This document shows positions 36,424-49,165 of a stretch of DNA of 64,000 bases, piece by piece. The stretch comes from Streptomyces sp. T12 (GTDB taxonomy: Bacteria; Actinomycetota; Actinomycetes; Streptomycetales; Streptomycetaceae). The position numbers were made by a program, and so were the translations under genes. Position 1 is the stretch's first letter; every line of letters begins with the position of its first letter. Under the pieces are notes generated by a model, which searched no databases, was not told where the DNA came from, and saw only the letters and a list, made by a program, of their open reading frames with translations. The stretch is taken from NCBI RefSeq assembly GCF_028736035.1, contig NZ_CP117866.1, positions 2,666,001 through 2,730,000 on the forward strand. The letters run 5' to 3'.

Positions 36424-36632
36424 ACCACCCGGTCACCATCTCGGTCAACGGCGAGCGTCGGCAGATCGAGCCGGGCACGGCTCTCGACACGCTCGTGCGG
36501 TCCCTCACCGCGGCGCCCTCCGGAGTGGCCGCCGCCCTCAACGAAACCGTCGTACCGCGCGCGCAGTGGTCGTCGACGTCCCTCTCCGATGGGGACCGCG
36601 TCGAGGTCCTCACCGCCGTCCAAGGAGGCTGA
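36420..36632 (+). CDS. thiS: Sulfur carrier protein ThiS
   Basis: Small ubiquitin-like carrier that, as the C-terminal thiocarboxylate, donates sulfur to the thiazole ring. 70 residues ending in the diagnostic Gly-Gly (VLTAVQGG). Overlaps thiO (ATGA) and is 3 bp from thiG, so all three are co-translated. No ThiF-type adenylyltransferase is in the window; another E1-like enzyme must activate ThiS. Confidence 0.95.
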   Translation: MNHPVTISVNGERRQIEPGTALDTLVRSLTAAPSGVAAALNETVVPRAQWSSTSLSDGDRVEVLTAVQGG

Positions 36633-37430
<798 letters not shown>

Positions 37431-37535
37431 ACACATGTTCGACGGAGGCCTTCGGCCAATGAGTCCTCCGTCACAGCTCGGCTGCAGTCACGCCCCGATC
37501 CCGGCCGAACCGGCAGGCGTGTCAGTGTCGGCTCG

Positions 37536-37541
37536 TACACT
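37536..37541 (+). promoter_or_regulatory. Candidate -10 element for leaderless kinase gene
   Basis: TACACT ends 7 nt before the GTG at 37549 with no ribosome-binding site between. The -35 region is poor. Confidence 0.35.
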
Positions 37542-37548
37542 CACCTGC

Positions 37549-39492
37549 GTGGATACGACCCTTCAGGACCCTCTGGTCGGGCAGGTGCTCGACGGCCGGT
37601 ATCGCGTCGACGCGCGGATCGCCGTCGGCGGGATGGCCACGGTCTACCGGGCCCTGGACACCCGCCTCGACCGCGTGCTCGCGCTCAAGGTGATGCATCC
37701 CGCGCTGGCGGTGGACGGGGTGTTCGTCGAGCGGTTCATCCGTGAGGCGAAGTCCGTCGCCAGGCTCGCGCACCCCAATGTGGTGCAGGTCTTCGACCAG
37801 GGCACCGACGGGTCGTACGTCTATCTCGCCATGGAGTACGTCGCGGGCTGCACCCTGCGCGACGTCCTGCGCGAGCGCGGGGCGCTCCAGCCCCGGGCCG
37901 CCCTGGACATCCTGGAGCCGGTACTCGCCGCGCTCGGCGCCGCGCACCGCGCCGGGTTCGTGCACCGGGACATGAAGCCGGAGAACGTCCTGATAGGGGA
38001 CGACGGTCGGGTCAAGGTCGCCGACTTCGGGCTCGTGCGGTCCGTGGACACCGTGACCAGCACCACCGGCGCCGTGCTCGGCACCGTCTCCTATCTCGCG
38101 CCCGAGCAGATCGAGCAGCCCGGTGCCGCCGACGCCCGCGTCGACGTGTACGCGTGCGGTGTCGTCCTCTACGAGATGCTCACCGGCGACAAGCCGCACG
38201 ACGGGGACTCCCCCGCGGTGGTGCTCTACAAGCACCTGCACGAGGACGTCCCGCCGCCCTCGGCGATCGTGCCGGGGCTGGCGTACGAGCTCGACGAGCT
38301 GGTCGCGTCGGCCACCGCGCGCACTCCGGACCTCCGGCCGTACGACGCCGTGGCGCTGCTCGCGCAGGCGCGGGAGACGCGCGCCACGCTGAGCGCGGAC
38401 CAGTTGGACGCGGTGCCGCCGCAGGCACTCGCGGCTGAGCGCACCAACGCCGACGACCGGACGAGCGTGATCCCGCGTGCGCTGACGATCCAGCGGCCAC
38501 TGCCCGTGAACGAGGACGAGCCCGCCGTCTTCAACCGGACCAGCCGGCTGGAGACCCCGCCGCCCCCGCCGCCCCCGCCGCCCCGGCGCCGGTCGCGGAC
38601 CCCGCGTGCGCCGCGCGGCCCGCTCGTCATCGTCGCCGCCGTCCTGCTGGCCCTCGGCCTCGGCGCCGGCATCTGGTACATCAACTCCGGCCAGTTCACC
38701 AAGGTCCCGTCGCTGCTGTCCAAGACCGAGGCGCAGGCCACCGACCGGCTGGAGGAGGCCGGGCTGGAGCTGGGCAAGGTGGAGCGCGCGTACAGCGACA
38801 CCGTCGAGCGCGGCACCGTCATCAGCACGTACCCGGAGACGGGCGCCCGCATCCGGCACAACGACTCCGTGAACCTGGTCATCTCGGCCGGACCGGAGAC
38901 GGTGAAGGTGCCCGACCTCCAGGGATACCCGCTGGCCAAGGCGAAGACCGAGCTGAAGGAGAGCGGACTCGAACCGGGCATGGTGACCCGGGAGTTCAAC
39001 GACGACGTCACCAGGGGCTCCGTGATCTCAGTGGACCCCGGGACCGGCACCAAGGTCCGCTCCGGCTCCGCGGTCGCGCTCACCGTCAGCAAGGGCAGCC
39101 CGGTGGACGTCCCGGATGTCACCGGCGAGAGCCTGGCCGACGCGAAGGCCGAGCTGGCGGAGGCCGGCCTGAAGGTGAAGGTCGCCTCCGCGCGAGTCAA
39201 CTCCGACTTCGACGCGGGCCAGGTCGCCCTGCAGTCGCCGACCGACGGCAGGCAGGCCGCCGAGGGCGACACGGTGACGCTGACGCTGTCCAAGGGCCCC
39301 GAGATGATCGAGGTCCCGGACGTGGTCGGTGACAGCGTCGACGACGCCAGGGCCGAACTGGAGGCCGCCGGCTTCGAGGTCGACGAGGACCGTGGCCTGC
39401 TCGGGCTGTTCGGCGACACGGTCAAGAAGCAGTCCGTGAAGGGCGGGGAGACGGCACCGAAGGGGTCGACGATCACGATCACCATCCGGTGA
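37549..39492 (+). CDS. PASTA-domain Ser/Thr protein kinase (PknB/PknL type)
   Basis: Membrane kinase of 647 residues from the GTG at 37549. Gly-loop IAVGGMATVY, Lys47 in ALKVMHP, catalytic HRDMKPEN with Asp141, DFG at 159-161, and an activation loop rich in Thr/Ser (TVTSTTGAVLGTVSYLAPEQ). After a juxtamembrane linker with a run of nine prolines come one membrane span near residue 358 and four extracellular PASTA repeats (KVPSLL, KVPDLQG, DVPDVTG, EVPDVVG). PASTA domains bind muropeptides or lipid II, so it probably senses the wall. Linkage to the Rv2175c-like gene suggests a PknL orthologue. Confidence 0.93.
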   Translation: MDTTLQDPLVGQVLDGRYRVDARIAVGGMATVYRALDTRLDRVLALKVMHPALAVDGVFVERFIREAKSVARLAHPNVVQVFDQGTDGSYVYLAMEYVAGCTLRDVLRERGALQPRAALDILEPVLAALGAAHRAGFVHRDMKPENVLIGDDGRVKVADFGLVRSVDTVTSTTGAVLGTVSYLAPEQIEQPGAADARVDVYACGVVLYEMLTGDKPHDGDSPAVVLYKHLHEDVPPPSAIVPGLAYELDELVASATARTPDLRPYDAVALLAQARETRATLSADQLDAVPPQALAAERTNADDRTSVIPRALTIQRPLPVNEDEPAVFNRTSRLETPPPPPPPPPRRRSRTPRAPRGPLVIVAAVLLALGLGAGIWYINSGQFTKVPSLLSKTEAQATDRLEEAGLELGKVERAYSDTVERGTVISTYPETGARIRHNDSVNLVISAGPETVKVPDLQGYPLAKAKTELKESGLEPGMVTREFNDDVTRGSVISVDPGTGTKVRSGSAVALTVSKGSPVDVPDVTGESLADAKAELAEAGLKVKVASARVNSDFDAGQVALQSPTDGRQAAEGDTVTLTLSKGPEMIEVPDVVGDSVDDARAELEAAGFEVDEDRGLLGLFGDTVKKQSVKGGETAPKGSTITITIR

Positions 39493-39526
39493 CGGGGTGG
39501 GCCGGGCCGCATGACACCCTGAACGG

Positions 39527-40420
39527 GTGAGAAGTCAGCAGTCCGGCACCGCCCCCTCGGGCCCCTCCCGCAACCCCATCGGCGGTCACGTCCCCGTGGC
39601 CGGCGGTCTCCACTCCGTCGGGCTCACCTACGCCCACGATCTCAAGGCCGAGACGGTCCAGGTCTTCGTCGCCAACCCGCGCGGCTGGGCCACGCCCGCC
39701 GGGAATCCGCGGCAGGACGAGGAGTTCCGCGCGGTGTGCGAGGCCGAGTCGATCCCGGCGTATGTGCATGCGCCGTACCTGATCAACTTCGGCTCGCACA
39801 CCGAGGCGACCGTCGAGAAGTCGGTGGAGTCGCTACGGCACTCGCTGCGGCGGGGGCGGGAGATCGGGGCCCTCGGCGTGGTCGTGCACACGGGCAGCGC
39901 GACCGGCGGCCGGGAGCGCTCGGTGGCCCTGAAGCAGGTACGGGAGCACCTGCTGCCGCTGCTCGACGAGCTGACCCACGACGACGACCCGTTCCTGCTG
40001 CTGGAGTCGACGGCGGGCCAGGGCTTCTCGCTCTGCTCCCGCACCTGGGACTTCGGACCGTACTTCGAGGCGCTGGACGCCCATCCGAAGCTGGGCGTGT
40101 GCCTGGACACCTGCCACATCTTCGCCGCCGGCCACGACCTGACCGGCCCCTCCGGCATGCACCAGACCCTCGACCTGCTGGTGGACACCGTCGGCGAAGG
40201 CCGGCTGAAGCTGATCCACGCCAATGACTCCAAGGATGTCGTCGGCGCGCACAAGGACCGGCACGAGAACATCGGCGCAGGTCACATCGGCGAGGACCCG
40301 TTCCGGGCACTGATGACCCACCCCGCCACCGCGGGCGTACCACTGATCATCGAGACGCCGGGCGGGAAGGAAGGCCACGCGGCGGACGTGGAGCGGCTGA
40401 AAAAACTTCGGGACGCATAG
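39527..40420 (+). CDS. nfo: Endonuclease IV-family AP endonuclease
   Basis: TIM-barrel metalloenzyme that cuts DNA at abasic sites. 297 residues from a GTG at 39527. All metal-ligand blocks of the family are visible: YVHAPYL, VVHTGS, LLLESTAG, CLDTCHIFAAGHD, LIHANDSKD, DRHENIGAGHIG and IIETPG. Related sugar isomerases lack this full set, so DNA repair is likely. It follows the kinase by 34 bp but is probably functionally separate. Confidence 0.88.
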   Translation: MRSQQSGTAPSGPSRNPIGGHVPVAGGLHSVGLTYAHDLKAETVQVFVANPRGWATPAGNPRQDEEFRAVCEAESIPAYVHAPYLINFGSHTEATVEKSVESLRHSLRRGREIGALGVVVHTGSATGGRERSVALKQVREHLLPLLDELTHDDDPFLLLESTAGQGFSLCSRTWDFGPYFEALDAHPKLGVCLDTCHIFAAGHDLTGPSGMHQTLDLLVDTVGEGRLKLIHANDSKDVVGAHKDRHENIGAGHIGEDPFRALMTHPATAGVPLIIETPGGKEGHAADVERLKKLRDA

Positions 40421-40431
40421 CGCGAGAGGGA

Positions 40432-40448
40432 ATACCCCTGGGGGGTAT
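40432..40448 (+). promoter_or_regulatory. CsoR-like copper operator
   Basis: ATACCCC (40432-40438), TGG, GGGGTAT (40442-40448): a perfect inverted repeat that matches the G/C-tract operator of the copper repressor CsoR. It overlaps a TATACG -10-like box (40446-40451) and lies 48 bp upstream of the DUF4396 start. Related CsoR-family sensors (RcnR, CstR) use similar sites. Confidence 0.75.
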
Positions 40449-40496
40449 ACGGTTCTTGCTCGATGCAGGAACCGTGACCTGGCATTGGGGGCTCTC

Positions 40497-40994
40497 ATGC
40501 AGCACGAAGCACACGCGTCACACGCGGCGCACGCTCACCACCACGGCGAGGTGGCCGCCGCCAGCACCTGGACCATGGCCGCCCAGGCCACCCTGCACTG
40601 CCTCACCGGCTGCGCCATCGGCGAGGTGCTGGGCATGGTGATCGGTACCGCGCTCGGCTGGGGCAACGCGGCGACGCTGATCCTGGCGATCACCCTCGCG
40701 TTCTTCTTCGGCTACGCGCTCACCCTGCGGGGCGTACGGAAAGCGGGCGTCGACCTGCGCGCCGCGCTCAAGGTGGCGCTGGCCGCGGACACCCTGTCCA
40801 TCGCCGTGATGGAGCTCGTCGACAACGGCGTGATCGTGCTCTGGCCGGGCGCCATGGACGCCGGACTCACCGACCCGCTGTTCTGGTGGGTGCTGGCGAT
40901 CGCACTCGCCGTCGCCTTCGTCCTGACCACGCCCGTGAACAAGTGGATGATCGGCCGCGGCAAGGGGCACGCAGTGGTGCACCAGTACCACTGA
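40497..40994 (+). CDS. DUF4396 membrane protein with His-rich N-terminus
   Basis: 165 residues from the ATG at 40497. The first 20 residues hold eight histidines (HEAHASHAAHAHHHGE), a probable metal-binding tail. Four membrane spans follow, including ATLHCLTGCAIGEVLGMVIG with two Cys and a Gly-rich helix, and IAVMELVDNGVIVLWPGAMD, which match DUF4396. With the CsoR-like box upstream it is probably a copper-responsive membrane protein, perhaps in copper transport or storage; this role is inferred. Confidence 0.82.
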   Translation: MQHEAHASHAAHAHHHGEVAAASTWTMAAQATLHCLTGCAIGEVLGMVIGTALGWGNAATLILAITLAFFFGYALTLRGVRKAGVDLRAALKVALAADTLSIAVMELVDNGVIVLWPGAMDAGLTDPLFWWVLAIALAVAFVLTTPVNKWMIGRGKGHAVVHQYH

Positions 40995-41015
40995 GGCCGG
41001 CGAAGGGACCGGGAG

Positions 41016-41648
41016 TCAGAGCTCGGGGCCGTCCCCGGGCTCCTCCTGGTACGAGTACCGCTGTTCCTTCCAGGGGTCGCCGATGTTGTGGTAGCCGCGC
41101 TCCTCCCAGAAACCGCGGCGGTCGGCGGTCATGTACTCCACGCCGCGGACCCACTTGGGCCCCTTCCAGGCGTACAGATGAGGGACGACCAGACGGAGGG
41201 GGAAACCGTGCTCCGCCGTGAGCAGTTCGCCGTCCTTGTGGGTGGCGAAGATCGCTCCCTCGGAGGCGAAGTCGGAGAGGCGGAGGTTGGAGCTGAAGCC
41301 GTACTCCGCCCAGACCATCACGTGGGTGACCGCCGACGCGGGCGGGGCGATCTCCAGGATCGTCCGGGCCGGGATGCCGCCCCACTCCGCACCGAGCATG
41401 CTGAACTTCGTGACGCAGTGCAGATCGGCGACGACGCTCGTGTACGGCAGGGCCGTGAACTCCTCGTGGGTCCAGCAGTGCTTCTCGCCGTCGGCGGTGG
41501 CGCCGAACACCCTGAACTCCCAGCGTTCGGGGCGAAACTTGGGAACCGGGCCGTAGTGCGTGACCGGCCAGCCGCGCTGCACCCGCTGTCCCGGCGGAAG
41601 CTCGGAGTGTGCTGCTGCTCCACCTTCGCGCTCCACCGGCTGACCCAT
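41016..41648 (-). CDS. Sulfite-oxidase-like molybdopterin oxidoreductase
   Basis: 210 residues from the ATG at 41648 with AGGATGG upstream. One oxidoreductase molybdopterin-binding domain; the molybdenum-ligand Cys lies in VVADLHCVTKFSML. Further family blocks: HVMVWAEYGFSSNL, PLRLVVPHLYAWKGPKWVRG and EERGYHNIGDPWKEQRY. No dimerisation domain, haem domain or Tat signal is present, so it is a small cytoplasmic member. Its electron partner and substrate are unknown. Confidence 0.88.
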   Translation of the reverse strand: MGQPVEREGGAAAHSELPPGQRVQRGWPVTHYGPVPKFRPERWEFRVFGATADGEKHCWTHEEFTALPYTSVVADLHCVTKFSMLGAEWGGIPARTILEIAPPASAVTHVMVWAEYGFSSNLRLSDFASEGAIFATHKDGELLTAEHGFPLRLVVPHLYAWKGPKWVRGVEYMTADRRGFWEERGYHNIGDPWKEQRYSYQEEPGDGPEL

Positions 41649-41727
41649 GACTCCATCCTGACAGACCTGGGGCAGTGCACCTGACCACACCCCTCCACAA
41701 TTCACCTCATAACCGACTAAGCATGCC

Positions 41728-41752
41728 CTTACTTACTAAGTGAAGACTTACT
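41728..41752 (+). promoter_or_regulatory. AT-richer patch with three CTTACT hexamers upstream of bfr
   Basis: CTTACT occurs at 41728, 41732 and 41747 in an otherwise GC-rich divergent gap, about 75-100 bp before the bacterioferritin start. It may hold the bfr promoter or a metalloregulator site; no known box fits well. Confidence 0.3.
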
Positions 41753-41825
41753 GGACGATCTTCGCTGCCGGTGCAATCATGCGGCGCAACCTGCCAGTTC
41801 CCCATGCGTGGAAGGAGCCTCTGCG

Positions 41826-42302
41826 ATGCAGGGCGACCCCGAGGTCCTCGAATTCCTGAACGAGCAGCTGACCGGCGAGCTGACGGCGATCAACCAGTAC
41901 TGGCTGCACTACCGGATCCAGGACAACAAAGGCTGGACGAAGCTCGCCAAGTACACGCGTGAAGAGTCCATCGATGAGATGAAGCACGCGGACAAGATCA
42001 CCGAGCGCATCCTCATGCTGGACGGCCTGCCCAATTACCAGCGCCTGTTCCACGTACGGGTCGGCCAGACGGTCACCGAGATGTTCCAGGCCGACCGCCA
42101 GGTCGAGGTCGAGGCGATCGACCGCCTCAAGCGCGGTATCGAGGTGATGCGCACCAAGGGCGACATCACGTCCGCGAACCTCTTCGAGTCGATCCTCGAG
42201 GACGAGGAGCACCACATCGACTACCTGGACACGCAGCTGGAACTCATCGACAAGCTCGGTGAGGCGCTCTACCTCGCGCAGCAGATCGAGCAGCCCAGCT
42301 AG
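41826..42302 (+). CDS. bfr: Bacterioferritin
   Basis: Iron-storage 24-mer with ferroxidase centre and inter-subunit haem. 158 residues. Standard-numbered residues are in place: Glu18 (GELTAINQY), Glu51, haem ligand Met52 and His54 (IDEMKHADK), and DEEHH near residue 127. ATG at 41826 with GGAAGGAG 7 bp upstream. It converges on bfd, whose product should reduce Bfr for iron release. Confidence 0.97.
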   Translation: MQGDPEVLEFLNEQLTGELTAINQYWLHYRIQDNKGWTKLAKYTREESIDEMKHADKITERILMLDGLPNYQRLFHVRVGQTVTEMFQADRQVEVEAIDRLKRGIEVMRTKGDITSANLFESILEDEEHHIDYLDTQLELIDKLGEALYLAQQIEQPS

Positions 42303-42310
42303 CCGAGAGG

Positions 42311-42535
42311 CTAGGCCGCGTCCGCCAGGTCGGTCAGCACCGGCTGACCCTGGTCGGCCAGCTCACGACGGGGGCACGCGCCCCGGCCCAGGATCGCCTG
42401 GATACGGCGTACGCACGACCCGCAGTCCGTGCCCGCCTTGCAGGCGGACGCTATCTGGCGGGGCGTACAGGCACCTTTCTCCGCGTGCTGCTTGACCTGC
42501 TGCTCGGTGACACCGAAGCAACTGCAGACGTACAC
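42311..42535 (-). CDS. bfd: Bacterioferritin-associated [2Fe-2S] ferredoxin Bfd
   Basis: BFD-like ferredoxin that reduces the haem of bacterioferritin to mobilise iron. 74 residues from the GTG at 42535, which has GGGAGG 8 bp upstream; an ATG at 42571 would add twelve basic residues. Cluster cysteines: Cys4 and Cys6 (VCSCFGVTEQQV) and the pair in CKAGTDCGSC. The gene is convergent with bfr and controlled by an iron box. Confidence 0.92.
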   Translation of the reverse strand: MYVCSCFGVTEQQVKQHAEKGACTPRQIASACKAGTDCGSCVRRIQAILGRGACPRRELADQGQPVLTDLADAA

Positions 42536-42578
42536 GCGGACCACCTCCCGCCGGGATCGAAGTCGTGCCATCCCCTTG

Positions 42579-42602
42579 ATCGGTGAGGCTAACCTAACCT
42601 TA
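42579..42602 (-). promoter_or_regulatory. DmdR1/IdeR-type iron box upstream of bfd
   Basis: On the minus strand TTAGGTTAGCCTCACC, preceded by TAAGG, resembles the 19-bp box (consensus TTAGGTTAGGCTAACCTAA) bound by the iron repressors DmdR1 and IdeR; 15 of 19 positions agree in two overlapping registers. It lies about 45 bp before the GTG of bfd, so bfd should be induced by iron starvation. Confidence 0.8.
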
Positions 42603-42625
42603 CCCGCCACACAGGAACCGTAAAA

Positions 42626-42669
42626 GTGGGGTGGGGCGCGGATCGTATGTGATCCGCGCCCCACCCCAC
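42626..42669 (-). terminator. Perfect 19-bp hairpin terminator after DAHP synthase
   Basis: GTGGGGTGGGGCGCGGATC (42626-42644) pairs perfectly with its complement at 42651-42669 around the loop GTATGT; read on the minus strand it is followed by CTTTTACGG. It lies 22 bp after the DAHP synthase stop. Confidence 0.92.
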
Positions 42670-42691
42670 ACGCCGGTAACAACCGAACCGG

Positions 42692-46263
<3,572 letters not shown>

Positions 46264-47244
46264 TCGAGGACGTTCTTCAGCGTGGTCTCGACGATCTGGC
46301 CGACCGCGTCCCGGGTGTAGTACGCCTGGTGCGAGGTGACCAGGACGTTCGGGAAGGTGACGAGACGGGCCAGGGTGTCGTCCTCGATGGCCTGGAGGGA
46401 CTTGTCGAGGAAGAAGAGCCCGGCCTCCGCCTCGTACACGTCGAGGCCGACACCCGTGAAGCGGCCCTCGCGCAGTTCGGCGACGAGGGCCGCGGTGTCG
46501 ATGAGGCCGCCCCGGCTGGAGTTGACCAGGATCGCGTCGTCCTTCATGGCCTTCAGGGCGTCCGCGTCGATGAGGTGCCGGGTCTCCGGCAGCAGCGGGA
46601 CATGCAGGCTGACCAGGTCGGACTCGGCGAGGAGCTGTTCCTTGGGGACGTAGCGCATGCCGAGTCGCAGGCAGGCGGGGTTCTCGGCGACGTCCCAGCC
46701 GAGCAGGTTCATGCCGAAGCCGTGGGCGATGCGGGTGAAGGCCTCGCCGATCTTGCCGGTGCCGAGGACGCCGACGGTGCGGCCGTGCAGGTCGCGGCCC
46801 ATCAGGCCGTCGAGGCGGAAGTCGAAGTCACGCGTGCGCGTGGAGGCCCGCACGATGCGGCGGTTGACCGCCATGGCGAGGGTCCAGGCGAACTCGGCCA
46901 CGGAGTGGGGCGAGTAGTACGAGACCCGGGCGACCGTCATGGCGAGGCGCTCGGCGACGTCGAGGTCGATGTTGTTGAAGCCGGTGGAGCGCTGGGCGAC
47001 CATCCGGGTCCCGCCGGCCGCGAGGGTCTGCAGGACGCGGTGGCCGAGGTCGCAGTTGACGCTGGTGCAGACGACCTCGTAGCCGGTGGCGATGGGGGCG
47101 GTGTCCTCGTTGAGGAAAACGTCCAGGCAGCGGACGTCGTGGTGGCCCTGGAAGGCCTGCTCGATCAGGGGCTTCTCGTCCGCCTGCACGCCGAAGGCCA
47201 GGATCTCCAAGACTGCTCCCTGCATACGGCTTTCATGGGGCCAT

Positions 47245-47262
47245 GGGCCGAATATACGGCCC
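47245..47262 (-). promoter_or_regulatory. Palindrome at the 2-hydroxyacid dehydrogenase promoter
   Basis: GGGCCG (47245-47250) and CGGCCC (47257-47262) flank AATATA; on the minus strand the centre reads TATATT, a good -10 box 25 bp before the ATG. It does not resemble the Rex redox operator. Candidate operator only. Confidence 0.45.
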
Positions 47263-47305
47263 ACGACCCCGTGCCGCCGGGCGGAAAGCGGTCGGCGGAA
47301 ATGCG

Positions 47306-48334
47306 TCAGCCGAAGAAGACCCCGACCTCCTCGTACAGCTTCGGATCCACCGTCTTCAGCTTGGCCGTGGCGTCCGCGATCGGGACGCGGACGATGTCCG
47401 TGCCGCGCAGGGCGACCATCTTGCCGAAGTCGCCGTCGCGGACGGCCTCGATGGCGTGCAGCCCGAAGCGGGTGGCGAGCCAGCGGTCGAAGGCGCTGGG
47501 CGTGCCGCCGCGCTGGATGTGCCCGAGGACCGTCGTACGGGCTTCCTTGCCCGTGCGCTTCTCGATCTCCTTGGCCAGCCACTCGCCGACCCCGGACAGC
47601 CGGACGTGCCCGAAGGAGTCCAGCGACTCGTCCTTCAGCACCATGTCGCCGTCCTTCGGCATGGCGCCCTCGGCGACGACCACGATCGGGGCGTACGACG
47701 CCTTGAAGCGGGAGGTGATCCAGGCGCAGACCTTGTCGACGTCGAAGCGCTGCTCGGGGATGAGGATGACGTTGGCACCGCCGGCCAGCCCGGAGTGGAT
47801 GGCGATCCAGCCGGCGTGACGGCCCATCACCTCACAGACCAGGACGCGCATGTGGGACTCGGCGGTGGTGTGCAGCCGGTCGATCGCTTCCGTCGCGATG
47901 CCGACGGCGGTGTCGAAGCCGAAGGTGTAGTCGGTGGCGGACAGGTCGTTGTCGATCGTCTTGGGCACGCCGACGCAGGGCACGCCGTACTCGTCGGACA
48001 GGCGGGCGGCGACGCCGAGGGTGTCCTCGCCGCCGATGGCGATGAGCGCCTCGACCTCCTGCTTGGCGAGGTTCTCCTTGATACGGCGGATGCCGTCCTC
48101 CTGCTTGAGGGGGTTGGTGCGCGAGGAGCCGAGGATGGTGCCGCCGCGGGGCAGGATGCCGCGCACGGCGGGGATGTCGAGAGGGACGGTGTCGTTCTCG
48201 AGCGGACCTCGCCAGCCGTCCCGGAAGCCGACGAAGTCATAGCCGTACTCCTGCACGCCCTTGCGGACGACGGCCCGGATGACGGCGTTGAGACCGGGGC
48301 AGTCGCCGCCTCCGGTCAGTACTCCGACCCGCAT
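47306..48334 (-). CDS. pfkA: 6-phosphofructokinase PfkA
   Basis: Phosphorylates fructose 6-phosphate in glycolysis. 342 residues, ATG at 48334 with AAGGGA upstream. Catalytic motif PKTIDND (Asp128) and substrate blocks MGRHAGWIA and LGHIQRGGTPSAFDR. Residues GGED (Asp104) and Lys125 of PKTIDND are those of pyrophosphate-dependent enzymes; E. coli ATP-PFK has Gly at both places. Despite this the S. coelicolor orthologue is, as I recall, ATP-dependent. Phosphoryl donor must therefore be tested. Confidence 0.94.
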   Translation of the reverse strand: MRVGVLTGGGDCPGLNAVIRAVVRKGVQEYGYDFVGFRDGWRGPLENDTVPLDIPAVRGILPRGGTILGSSRTNPLKQEDGIRRIKENLAKQEVEALIAIGGEDTLGVAARLSDEYGVPCVGVPKTIDNDLSATDYTFGFDTAVGIATEAIDRLHTTAESHMRVLVCEVMGRHAGWIAIHSGLAGGANVILIPEQRFDVDKVCAWITSRFKASYAPIVVVAEGAMPKDGDMVLKDESLDSFGHVRLSGVGEWLAKEIEKRTGKEARTTVLGHIQRGGTPSAFDRWLATRFGLHAIEAVRDGDFGKMVALRGTDIVRVPIADATAKLKTVDPKLYEEVGVFFG

Positions 48335-48472
48335 GGAAATGTCCCTTCGCCGCGGTTGCCTGGTGAGGCCACGCTAATGGTGATCCAGGTCACAGCGGGA
48401 TGGGTAGGAACGGCAATTCCGGTGAACTGCCGGGTATTTGGTTTACGCGTCGTCAAGCCGGCGGCCGATGGA

Positions 48473-49165
48473 TCACTCGTCGTCGAGGCCGCGCTCTATC
48501 GCGTACCTCACCAGCTCCACCCGGTTGTGCAGTTGGAGCTTGCCGAGGGTGTTCTGGACGTGGTTCTGGACCGTGCGGTGCGAGATGACCAGGCGTTCGG
48601 CGATCTGCTTGTAGCTCAGGCCCTTGGCGACGAGCCGCAGCACCTCCGTCTCGCGCTCGGTGAGCTGCGGGGCCCCCGGCTGGTCGGCGTCCTGCGCGGC
48701 GGGCAGCGGTTCGGAGGCGAGGCGGCGGTACTCGCCGAGGACCAGTCCTGCCAGGCCCGGCGTGAACACCGGGTCGCCGACGGCCGTACGGCGCACCGCG
48801 TCGAGGAGTTCCTCCGTCGAGGCCGACTTCAGCAGATAGCCGGTGGCACCCGACTTCACGGCCTCCAGGACGTCGGCGTGCTCGCCGCTCGCGGACAGGA
48901 CGAGGACGCGCAGGGCGGGGTTGTGGCCGACGAGTTCCTTGCAGACCTGGACGCCGGGCTTGGCCGGCAGATTCAGGTCGAGCACCAGGACGTCGGGGGC
49001 GGCGGCCTTGGCCCGGCGCACGGCCTGGTCGCCGTCGCCCGCGGTGGCGACCACGTCGAAGCCGGACTCGGCCAGGTCGCGGGCGACCGCGTCGCGCCAC
49101 ATGGGGTGGTCGTCGACCACCATGACCTTGATCGGGCCCTGCTGTCCGCTCGCGGTGTCCGTCAT
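48473..49165 (-). CDS. NarL/FixJ-type response regulator
   Basis: 230 residues from the ATG at 49165, overlapping the kinase stop by 4 bp. Receiver domain with MVVDDHPMWRDAVARDL and phospho-acceptor Asp in VLVLDLNLPAKPG, then a LuxR-type helix-turn-helix LTERETEVLRLVAKGLSYKQ followed by ERLVISHRTVQNHVQNTL. Partner of the histidine kinase just upstream. Targets and signal unknown. Confidence 0.94.
   Translation of the reverse strand: MTDTASGQQGPIKVMVVDDHPMWRDAVARDLAESGFDVVATAGDGDQAVRRAKAAAPDVLVLDLNLPAKPGVQVCKELVGHNPALRVLVLSASGEHADVLEAVKSGATGYLLKSASTEELLDAVRRTAVGDPVFTPGLAGLVLGEYRRLASEPLPAAQDADQPGAPQLTERETEVLRLVAKGLSYKQIAERLVISHRTVQNHVQNTLGKLQLHNRVELVRYAIERGLDDE

Noticed and set aside
47245..47262. 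Rex redox operator
   Set aside because: The palindrome GGGCCG-n6-CGGCCC lacks the TTGTGAA-type arms of Rex sites.
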